Source: Chloroflexota bacterium
Lineage (GTDB): Bacteria; Chloroflexota; Anaerolineae; Anaerolineales; Anaerolineaceae
Length of the DNA: 64,000 nt
NCBI GenBank assembly: GCA_029556265.1
Contig: JAKQFH010000069.1
Span: 1 to 64,000, forward strand
Direction: 5' to 3'
Below the pieces are notes generated by a model. It saw nothing but the letters and a program-made list of their open reading frames with translations, was not told the origin of the DNA and made no database searches. Positions 57,658 through 64,000 of this stretch are shown piece by piece. Position numbers and translations under genes: made by a program. Position 1 is the first letter of the stretch, and every line of letters starts with the position of its first letter.

Positions 57658-58351
57658 AATCATCTGCCGCGCAAGCCAAAGACTTGATTTCGTCAATCCG
57701 GACGCGCTGCTGCCAGAGCAGCCTTCGCACCAGTTTGCGGCCTGTCCACAATTCCCCGTTTTGTTCCACGGCAACCCGGCTGCCTTCCAACCCGGGCAAG
57801 AGTTTTTCCACCTGCTGCCGGCATAATTGGAGCGCGTTCAACGGCGGCGTTCCATCCGCAATATCCGGCACTGGCAAATCCAAATTTTTCAGATACAGAC
57901 ATTCCGTGCGGGCAATTTGCTCGACCACGTCCATGATTTTCCAACCCTGTCCGGGTATCGTTTGCTCAAACAGCCGCGCGGGCAGGAACTCAAGCCCAGC
58001 CAGCAGTTCCTCCCGCTGCCAGCGGAAGACCTGCAGCGCGTTTGTAATTTCCTCCCGCTCCAGAGGGCGCAGGTCGTCTTCAAAAGCGGCCCGGCTTTCT
58101 TCGTCTTCCCCACCAGCTGAGTTTTGTTTGTTGTGATATGCCTCGACAATCCGAAAGTCGGGGTTGAGCAGCTGGAACCAGGGTTCGTCCGTATGCAAGC
58201 GCACCCATTCCTCAAACGTCAGCAGCGCTTTAGCGAAGCGCAGCATGAGCTCCGCGTCCTCCTCTCCGAAGGCAAAACAGCCCGGAAAGTCCAGGCCCCA
58301 GGCAAGGGTGCGCCCCCCGATACCATATTCCAAACCGACCCGGATAAGCAT
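57656..58351 (-). CDS. DinB-like protein with N-terminal HicB-like domain
   Basis: The protein has 231 residues. The first 45 or so (GGRTLAWGLDFPGCFAFGEE) resemble the small HicB-like fold. The C-terminal 140 residues form a DinB-type four-helix bundle (REELLAGLEFLPARLFEQ, GWKIMDVVEQIARTE, LVRRLLWQQRVRIDEIKSL). DinB-like proteins are often metal-binding thiol-dependent enzymes, but the usual His triad is not obvious here. It lies 26 bases after the phosphoribosyltransferase gene. Confidence 0.65.
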   Translation of the reverse strand: MLIRVGLEYGIGGRTLAWGLDFPGCFAFGEEDAELMLRFAKALLTFEEWVRLHTDEPWFQLLNPDFRIVEAYHNKQNSAGGEDEESRAAFEDDLRPLEREEITNALQVFRWQREELLAGLEFLPARLFEQTIPGQGWKIMDVVEQIARTECLYLKNLDLPVPDIADGTPPLNALQLCRQQVEKLLPGLEGSRVAVEQNGELWTGRKLVRRLLWQQRVRIDEIKSLACAADD

Positions 58352-58377
58352 AAGGTTTTTCCCGGTGCCTTTGCGCG

Positions 58378-58932
58378 TCAGTCAAAAAACACGGGCAGAT
58401 GCCCAAGCGAAATAATCTGCATCCATTCCGCCCGGTCGCCTTCCGTGAGGATGGATGCCTCGCCAGCCACCCGCGCGCCGGCTTTCTCCGCAATCAGGCG
58501 CATACCTTGCAGCGTGGAGCCGGTGCTGATGACATCGTCCAGGATGAGCACATTCTTGCCGTGCATCAACTCATGGTCTTTTTCATCCAGGAACAGGATT
58601 TGCGGCTTTCCGGTCGTGATTGAGAGCGTTTCGGCTTTTATCGCCTCTCCCATATAGGGTTTGTATTCTTTACGTAAAACGATGTAAGGCTTCCCGAGCA
58701 CCGAGGAAAGCGCGTGCGCGATTGGGATGCTTTTTGATTCCGCGGTTACGATGACGTCAATAGGAAGCCCCTCCAGTTTTTCAGCCAGAGCCTTCGCGCA
58801 GGCATCCACCAGTTCCACATCTCCGAGGATATTCAAAATGGCAATCCGCAGCCCCGGTTTAATCTCAAATAACGGGAGTTCGCGATGTACTCCCGCGATA
58901 TCAATCGGATAAGTGTCGCGGTGTTTTTCCAT
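58378..58932 (-). CDS. Phosphoribosyltransferase, adenine-PRT-like
   Basis: The protein has 184 residues. The PRPP-binding motif is VLILDDVISTGSTL, and the family feature VIVTAESKSIPIAHAL lies upstream. It resembles adenine and xanthine phosphoribosyltransferases, so purine salvage is the likely role, but the base cannot be named. CAGGAGGC precedes the ATG. Confidence 0.8.
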   Translation of the reverse strand: MEKHRDTYPIDIAGVHRELPLFEIKPGLRIAILNILGDVELVDACAKALAEKLEGLPIDVIVTAESKSIPIAHALSSVLGKPYIVLRKEYKPYMGEAIKAETLSITTGKPQILFLDEKDHELMHGKNVLILDDVISTGSTLQGMRLIAEKAGARVAGEASILTEGDRAEWMQIISLGHLPVFFD

Positions 58933-59032
58933 AATGCCTCCTGGGCAGGATAAGATACCTGGATTTTATACCAAAATTCCTGACAGAGCGCGCGAATTTC
59001 CAGATTACACAGGAAATCCTCCGTAGAATCAG

Positions 59033-59063
59033 CTAGTGCCAGGGACGCCGACCCCGGCACTAG
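59033..59063 (+). promoter_or_regulatory. Promoter and leader hairpin of the ABC-2 exporter operon
   Basis: TAGAAT (59024-59029) can serve as the -10 box. CTAGTGCC (59033-59040) pairs with GGCACTAG (59056-59063), extended by GGG/CCC inside, at the very start of the predicted transcript. The leader of about 140 bases before the start codon is otherwise featureless. Confidence 0.45.
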
Positions 59064-59176
59064 GATTAAGGAGGAGAAGAAGAAGAGAAGTCGCCCTTTC
59101 AATCAATATCATATACAATATATGCCTGTGCTGCTTGACGCTTAACCTACGTTTGCCCTACGATTTTGAGGATGGT

Positions 59177-60181
59177 ATGTTTGCTGTTGAAACCGAAGCC
59201 TTAAGCCGGATTTATAAAGTGAAGAAAACCCGCAAGGAGGCGGCGCATACTCTCGTCGCGCTTGACAATGTTAACCTGACCGTAAACCACGGCGAGCTTT
59301 TTGGTCTGCTTGGACCAAACGGCGCGGGCAAGACCACCCTGATTAAGGTGCTCACCACCCTGCTGGCTCCCACCAGCGGCCTGGCGCGCGTGAACGGGTT
59401 GGACGTCGCCCGCCAACCGGAAGAAATCCGCCGGCAAATCAACATGGTTTCCGGGGGTGAGACTTCCGGTTACGGCTTGTTGACCGTGCGCGAAAACCTG
59501 TGGATGTTTACCCAGTTCTACGGCATTCCTTCCAAACAAGCCAACGCGCGCATCATGGAACTGCTCAAAATCGTCGGTCTGGAAGACCGCGCCAACACAA
59601 AGAGCAGCAACCTGAGCACCGGCCTGCGCCAGAAAATGAACATCGTGCGCGGCTTTATGACCGATCCGACCGTGCTTTTCCTGGATGAACCCACACTCGG
59701 CCTGGACGTCTCGGCGGCGCGCGATGTGCGCCGTTTCGTGCGCCAGTGGGTGGACAACGACCCGACCCGCACGCTTTTGCTGACCACGCATTACATGGTG
59801 GAAGCCGAAGAAATGTGCGACCGGGTCGCGATTATCAACCAGGGAAAAATCCTGGCTTGCGATACCCCCCAAAACCTTAAGCAAAGCCTGAGCAGCGAGG
59901 GCGTTTACTCTTTGCAGGTGAGCGCGCTGGACGAGAAGGATTTTACGGAATTAAAAGGGATTTCAGGCTTCCGGCAGGGCACGCTCAGGCAAACTGAAAC
60001 CGGCGCGGAACTGGAGCTGGTCCTCTCCGACGACAGCGTGCTCGCCAGCCTTTTGGGCGCGCTGACCGCTAAGGGCAGCCGCATAACCGCGCTGCACAAG
60101 CGCGAAGCCAGCCTGGAAGACGTTTTCGTCAGCCTGGTCGGCAAATCCATGAAGGATGTTGAAAATGGCGCTGCAGACTAA
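59177..60181 (+). CDS. ABC-2 type exporter ATPase
   Basis: The product has 334 residues from the ATG at 59177, with GAGG just before. The longer frame to 59036 starts inside the leader hairpin. Walker A is GPNGAGKTT, the signature region is SNLSTGLRQKMNIVRG and Walker B is VLFLDEPTLGLD, with TTHYMVEAEEMCD downstream. The C-terminal DUF4162-like end matches multidrug or polyketide exporters. It overlaps the next gene. Confidence 0.9.
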   Translation: MFAVETEALSRIYKVKKTRKEAAHTLVALDNVNLTVNHGELFGLLGPNGAGKTTLIKVLTTLLAPTSGLARVNGLDVARQPEEIRRQINMVSGGETSGYGLLTVRENLWMFTQFYGIPSKQANARIMELLKIVGLEDRANTKSSNLSTGLRQKMNIVRGFMTDPTVLFLDEPTLGLDVSAARDVRRFVRQWVDNDPTRTLLLTTHYMVEAEEMCDRVAIINQGKILACDTPQNLKQSLSSEGVYSLQVSALDEKDFTELKGISGFRQGTLRQTETGAELELVLSDDSVLASLLGALTAKGSRITALHKREASLEDVFVSLVGKSMKDVENGAAD

Positions 60182-61007
60182 AGTCACCCGCAACAGCGGC
60201 GCGCGCCTTTTTTTGCAAAGCGTGGTTGGCAGAGCCTACCCGCGTCTTGTTGGAACCCAGCGGGACCTGAGCTGGTTGTTTTTCGATATTGTCCTGCCCT
60301 TTTTGAGCATGGTGGGTTATGTCTACATCTACCGCGCCCTCAAAGCGCCCGAGGAATATATCGGCTTCGTGGTGCTCGGCAGCGCGATGACCGCTTATTG
60401 GATTAACATCCTTTGGTCCATGTCCAGCCAGCTTTACTGGGAGAAGGAGAACGGCAACCTGGCGCTGTACGTCATTTCACCCGCCTCCCTGATGGCCATT
60501 CTATTCGGCATGGCCAGCGGCGGTTTGTTTTCGACCACTATCCGCGCGCTGGTGATTCTGGTGATCGGCAATCTGCTCTTTCATGTGAGCTATACCATCA
60601 CCAGTTTTTGGGCGCTGTTTCTGGTTTTCGTGCTCACGATGGTCGCCCTGTATGGGATGGGCATGATGCTTTCATCCCTGTTCCTGCTGTTTAACCGCGA
60701 AGCCTGGCACAGCGCGAACCTTTTACAAGCGCCGGTAATGCTCTTTTCCGGCTTCTACTTCCCGGTCAGCGCGTTTAATTTTTGGATAGCGGCAGCCGCG
60801 TCCATCATCCCGCTCACGCTGGGTATGGACGCCATCCGCCAGCTGGTTTTCCCTTCTGCCGCACGGCTTGGCTTCCTTTCGGTTGCGGTGGAGTTGACCG
60901 CTCTGGGCACTCTATCGATTTTCTTTTTAGCCGCGGCCTTCTTATCACTGCGCCGGATGGAAAGACTGGCCATCAAATACGGCAGAATCACGGACAGACT
61001 GGATTAA
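60165..61007 (+). CDS. ABC-2 type exporter permease, first subunit
   Basis: About 280 residues from the ATG at 60165, with GAAGGA before it (the ATG at 60156 is also possible). Six membrane segments and the ABC-2 pattern (VLPFLSMVGYVYIYRAL, FSGFYFPVSAFNFW) are seen. It overlaps the ATPase gene by 17 bases. It works with the next permease as a heterodimer. Confidence 0.82.
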   Translation: MALQTKVTRNSGARLFLQSVVGRAYPRLVGTQRDLSWLFFDIVLPFLSMVGYVYIYRALKAPEEYIGFVVLGSAMTAYWINILWSMSSQLYWEKENGNLALYVISPASLMAILFGMASGGLFSTTIRALVILVIGNLLFHVSYTITSFWALFLVFVLTMVALYGMGMMLSSLFLLFNREAWHSANLLQAPVMLFSGFYFPVSAFNFWIAAAASIIPLTLGMDAIRQLVFPSAARLGFLSVAVELTALGTLSIFFLAAAFLSLRRMERLAIKYGRITDRLD

Positions 61008-61012
61008 TCGCC

Positions 61013-61897
61013 ATGCATACCGCTGAAACCTCCCGGGATACCGAAGCTAAACCCACCCATTTGCGCACCTTCCGCACCAGCGCCTGGTTGGGCTGGATGA
61101 TTGAGTCCAACTGGACCGACCCTTTCGTTTTCGCGATTTATTCCATCATCCGCCCGATTTCCACCGCCGCGATTCTGATTGTGATGTACCTGGTCATTCG
61201 CGGTGGAGATTTCAGCAGCCCGGATTTTGTTAACCTGTATATCGGCAATGCCTTCTTTATCCTGGTCGGCGCGGCCATTCAAGGCGTATCATTCGGCATT
61301 TTGGATGACCGCGAGCATTACCGGACCCTCAAATACATCTATATTGCCCCGCTGAGGGTGCCCGTCTATTTAATCGGGCGCAGCGTTGCCAGCATCCTGG
61401 TGGCTTGTTTCTCGGTCCTGATTACCCTTGGCTTTGGGGTAATCTTCCTGAAGATGCCCATTGCATTGACTGAAGTCAAGTGGGGCCTCTTCGCGGGATC
61501 CTTTCTACTTGGTCTGATTGTGATGGGCTTTATGGGTCTCATGCTCGGCAGTTGGACGCTGATTATCAAGAACAATGCCTGGTCGCTTGGAGAGAGCCTG
61601 GGCGCGGGGCTGCTTATCTTTTCCGGCGCGGTCTTTCCGCTCAGCGTGCTGCCGGCGCCGCTGCGGTGGGTTGGCAATGCCCTGCCAATCAGCTACTGGT
61701 TGACGCTAATCCGCCGGTCTCTGACCCCGGATATTGGGCGGGTCTATCCAATGTACACAAATCTATCCGACCTTCAGCTTATCCTTATCCTGGCGGGGTT
61801 CACCCTCATTTATGGCGCCCTGGCCGCGCTGATTTACAAACGTTTCGATTTCATCGCGCGCGAACGCGGTAACATAGATATGGTATCCAACTACTGA
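61013..61897 (+). CDS. ABC-2 type exporter permease, second subunit
   Basis: The product has 294 residues from the ATG at 61013; the longer frame runs through the previous gene. Six membrane segments, with SAVFPL-like FSGAVFPLSVLP and a closing YKRFDFIARERG. It is six bases after the first permease. Cargo is unknown. The stop overlaps the next start as TGATG. Confidence 0.85.
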   Translation: MHTAETSRDTEAKPTHLRTFRTSAWLGWMIESNWTDPFVFAIYSIIRPISTAAILIVMYLVIRGGDFSSPDFVNLYIGNAFFILVGAAIQGVSFGILDDREHYRTLKYIYIAPLRVPVYLIGRSVASILVACFSVLITLGFGVIFLKMPIALTEVKWGLFAGSFLLGLIVMGFMGLMLGSWTLIIKNNAWSLGESLGAGLLIFSGAVFPLSVLPAPLRWVGNALPISYWLTLIRRSLTPDIGRVYPMYTNLSDLQLILILAGFTLIYGALAALIYKRFDFIARERGNIDMVSNY

Positions 61898-62442
61898 TGA
61901 ACCACGCTGCCAACTTTCCTGCGATTAATGTGCTGACCCCCGTCGGGAACCTCTACCTGGAATCCAGCCCATCCGGCTTGCGCCGCTGCGCTTTTGTGAG
62001 CAGTTCCAGCGCTTTGGCCCCTGCCGACCTGTTCTCCGCACAGCCGGATAATCCACTCCTCAATGACGCGCTGATCCAACTGCGCGAGTATTTCCAGGGC
62101 GCGCTCCGGTCATTTTCGCTGCCCCTGAACCTGAGCGGGTTACCCCCATTCCAGACCCGGGTTCTGCTGGCCTGCGCCGCCATCCCCTGGGGTCAGGTGT
62201 CCACCTACGCGCAGCTCGCGGCCGCCGTCGGCTCCCCGGGCGCCAGTCGGGCAGTCGGATCAAGCCTGGCGCGCAACCCGCTGCCGCTTTTCATCCCATG
62301 CCACCGCGTTATTGGATCGGACGGAGCCCTGCACGGATTCGCCGCGCCGGACGGCATCCGCACCAAAGCCTGGCTGCTGCGGCACGAAGGCTTGCGCCTT
62401 GAAAACGGAAAATTAAAACCCAAAACAGGAGGAAATTCATGA
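61897..62442 (+). CDS. ogt: Methylated-DNA--protein-cysteine methyltransferase
   Basis: The protein has 181 residues. The active-site Cys is in IPCHRVIG, with the helix-turn-helix part WGQVSTYAQLAAAVGSPGASRAVG before it. It repairs O6-methylguanine by a suicide transfer. It is coupled to the exporter gene upstream (TGATG) and to era downstream (ATGA). The N-terminal domain is short, as in Ogt rather than Ada. Confidence 0.95.
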   Translation: MNHAANFPAINVLTPVGNLYLESSPSGLRRCAFVSSSSALAPADLFSAQPDNPLLNDALIQLREYFQGALRSFSLPLNLSGLPPFQTRVLLACAAIPWGQVSTYAQLAAAVGSPGASRAVGSSLARNPLPLFIPCHRVIGSDGALHGFAAPDGIRTKAWLLRHEGLRLENGKLKPKTGGNS

Positions 62443-63353
62443 GCGAACCCACCCCCGGGTACAAATCCGGTTTTGTGTCAATTATTGGCAAACCCAATGC
62501 CGGCAAAAGCACCCTCGCGAACCGTCTGCTTGGTCAGCCGATCGCCGGGGTTTCCATCAAACCACAGACGACGCGTAAGCGCCAACTGGCAATCCTGACC
62601 ACGGACGAAGCCCAGATAATCTTTGTGGACACCCCGGGCTTGCACGAATCCAAAGACAAACTCAGTCAGTTCATCAACGCTGAAGCGCAATTCGCACTGC
62701 GCGACGCGGATTTAATCCTCTTCCTGGCAGACGCCTCCCAACAACCGGATAAACTGGACGAGAAGTTGGCCGGGTTGGCTCTGGAAGCCCGGCAGGATAT
62801 TCCCGTTCTGCTGGTGTTGAACAAAAATGACCTGGCGGACAACAAAACACTCGCTGCCAATAAGGCGCTCTTCGAGAGCCTGCTGCCCGGCTCGCAAACA
62901 GTTTCCATTTCCGCGCAGACCGGCAACGGCATCGAAAACTTGCTGCGCGTTGTGCGTGGTTTCCTGCCGGAAGGACCGCAGTACTACCCGCCCGACCAGA
63001 TTACCGAGACTTTTGAACGCGACATCGCGGCAGAAATGGTGCGGGCTGCCTGTCTGAGCCTGCTGGAAGCCGAAGTCCCCTACAGCATCGCCGTGCGTAC
63101 GGACGAGTATTCCGAGCGCGAAAACGGTGTGTTGTACGTGAAAGCGACCATCTTTGTTGAGCGGGAAGCGCAGAAAGCGATTGTCATCGGCAAAAATGGC
63201 GAAATGATCAAGCGCATTGGTTCCGCCGCGCGCGTGGATATTGAAGCGGTCAGCGGGCAAAAAGTGTTCCTGGACCTGACCGTGAAGCTGCGCAAAGATT
63301 GGAAAAACGACCAGGCTTTTCTGAAGGAGCTGGGGCTTTCCCAGAGATCCTGA
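62439..63353 (+). CDS. era: GTPase Era, ribosome small-subunit assembly
   Basis: The protein has 304 residues. G1 is GKPNAGKST, G3 DTPG and G4 NKND, with the switch region PQTTRKRQLAIL. The C-terminal KH domain carries IVIGKNGEMIKRIGSAARVDIE. It binds 16S rRNA and helps 30S maturation. AGGAGG precedes the ATG, and the gene overlaps ogt. Confidence 0.97.
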   Translation: MSEPTPGYKSGFVSIIGKPNAGKSTLANRLLGQPIAGVSIKPQTTRKRQLAILTTDEAQIIFVDTPGLHESKDKLSQFINAEAQFALRDADLILFLADASQQPDKLDEKLAGLALEARQDIPVLLVLNKNDLADNKTLAANKALFESLLPGSQTVSISAQTGNGIENLLRVVRGFLPEGPQYYPPDQITETFERDIAAEMVRAACLSLLEAEVPYSIAVRTDEYSERENGVLYVKATIFVEREAQKAIVIGKNGEMIKRIGSAARVDIEAVSGQKVFLDLTVKLRKDWKNDQAFLKELGLSQRS

Positions 63354-63354
63354 G

Positions 63355-64000
63355 ATGCCCTGGAGCGCGTATTTACTCATTGCCGGGCTTTCGCTTAGCG
63401 CCGGGTTAAATTGGTACGGCGCCTGGGCGCAGAAACTTCGCCTGTACTATGCCACCAAACCGATCGTATTGCTGCTGCTGATTGCCCTTTTTATCCTTTG
63501 GGGCGGCACTTTGCCGTCCGCGCTGCCCTTTCTGCTGGGGCTGGGCTTTTCTTTGCTGGGGGATATCTGCTTGATTCCCCGCTCCCAGACTTGGTTCCTG
63601 GCTGGTTTGATCGCTTTTTTTGCAGCGCACCTTTTTTATATCTACGCTTTCAATGTCATCCCGGCGCCGCCGCTGCCCACCGCGCTGGTTGGCGCGGCTG
63701 CCGGCTTGCTGCTGCTCGCGTTGAGCGTGTATATCCTCCTAAAAACCGCCAAAAAACCAGAGCTCAAACCTATGCGCAGAGTTTTTTTGCCCTACGCCGC
63801 GGCGCTGGTGCTGATGGCGGCTTCGGGAGTCTTGTGCGTGTTCCGCCCTGGTTGGCCGCTGCCCGCGGCAGGCATGTGCGCGTTTGGCGGGCTGCTCTTC
63901 CTGATTTCGGATACCATGCACGCCGCAGACCGCATGGGCAAACACATTCCGCGGGTCAAATTCTGGATCATCGTGACCTATCACGTTGCGCAGTTCCTGA
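63355..64000 (+). CDS. YhhN-family (lysoplasmalogenase-like) membrane protein, C-terminus beyond window
   Basis: The frame starts with an ATG one base after the era stop and stays open to the window end, at least 215 codons. Six to eight membrane segments are seen, with SLLGDICLIP and AAHLFYIYAF, and a later GGLLFLISDTM resembling the TMEM86/YhhN pattern with its acidic residues in the membrane. Family members can cleave vinyl-ether lysophospholipids, which is a plausible but untested role here. Confidence 0.8.
   Translation, partial: MPWSAYLLIAGLSLSAGLNWYGAWAQKLRLYYATKPIVLLLLIALFILWGGTLPSALPFLLGLGFSLLGDICLIPRSQTWFLAGLIAFFAAHLFYIYAFNVIPAPPLPTALVGAAAGLLLLALSVYILLKTAKKPELKPMRRVFLPYAAALVLMAASGVLCVFRPGWPLPAAGMCAFGGLLFLISDTMHAADRMGKHIPRVKFWIIVTYHVAQFL

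Overview
The window is a typical stretch of a GC-rich bacterial chromosome, mostly housekeeping genes with a few accessory patches. It most likely comes from the phylum Chloroflexota, class Anaerolineae or a relative. This is inferred from the mix of Ser/Thr/Pro-rich lipoproteins, large secreted beta-helix proteins ending in a short LPL tail, several start codons lying right after a -10 box, and the absence of any visible outer-membrane or LPS genes. No rRNA, tRNA, CRISPR array or prophage was found.

Left part (1-20 kb). An ISLre2-type transposase runs off the left edge, followed by a methyltransferase and a 1.5-thousand-residue secreted beta-helix protein. A tandem array of about 101-bp GC-rich units comes next, then DNA repair genes (AlkD-like, type 5 uracil-DNA glycosylase). 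The minus-strand genes S1-domain protein, pyrG and eno follow. The metQ-metN-metI methionine importer has a well-formed promoter, a structured leader and an intrinsic terminator. A complete ISLre2-family element with a perfect 9-bp target duplication sits just upstream of that promoter. A second secreted protein gene follows, flanked by diverged copies of a sequence of about 210 bp.

Centre (20-41 kb). This part holds fmt, mutS-alaS, a tightly overlapping HEAT protein/tgt/uppP group, several methyltransferases, a cold shock protein, a PatB-like lyase, a UbiA-like membrane protein, a CNNM/CorC-type protein and a histidine phosphatase. It ends with a two-gene unit joining a soluble PRC/MgtE-N/CBS protein to an Nramp-family transporter whose ion-site motifs look like the Mg2+-type Nramp relatives. 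A short acidic leader ORF precedes that unit.

Right part (40-64 kb). A BtuF-BtuC-BtuD type importer lies behind a cobalamin riboswitch. A papain-like peptidase is translationally coupled to an ABC exporter. Then come a YigZ-family protein, a small DUF1294 membrane protein, a long RelA/SpoT homologue with an eroded synthetase domain, a double-thioredoxin/CcdA-type fusion, alr with a PHP phosphoesterase, and the dnaX-ybaB-recR cluster. After a lamin-tail-type membrane protein, a DinB-like protein and a phosphoribosyltransferase comes a run of ABC-2 exporter (ATPase plus two permeases), ogt, era and a YhhN-family gene cut by the right edge.

The observations most worth following up are the putative Mg2+ module at 37.6-40.4 kb, the unclassified metQ leader, the peptidase-exporter pair, the shared C-terminal LPL tail of secreted proteins, and the palindromic GC-rich repeat family found at three loci.
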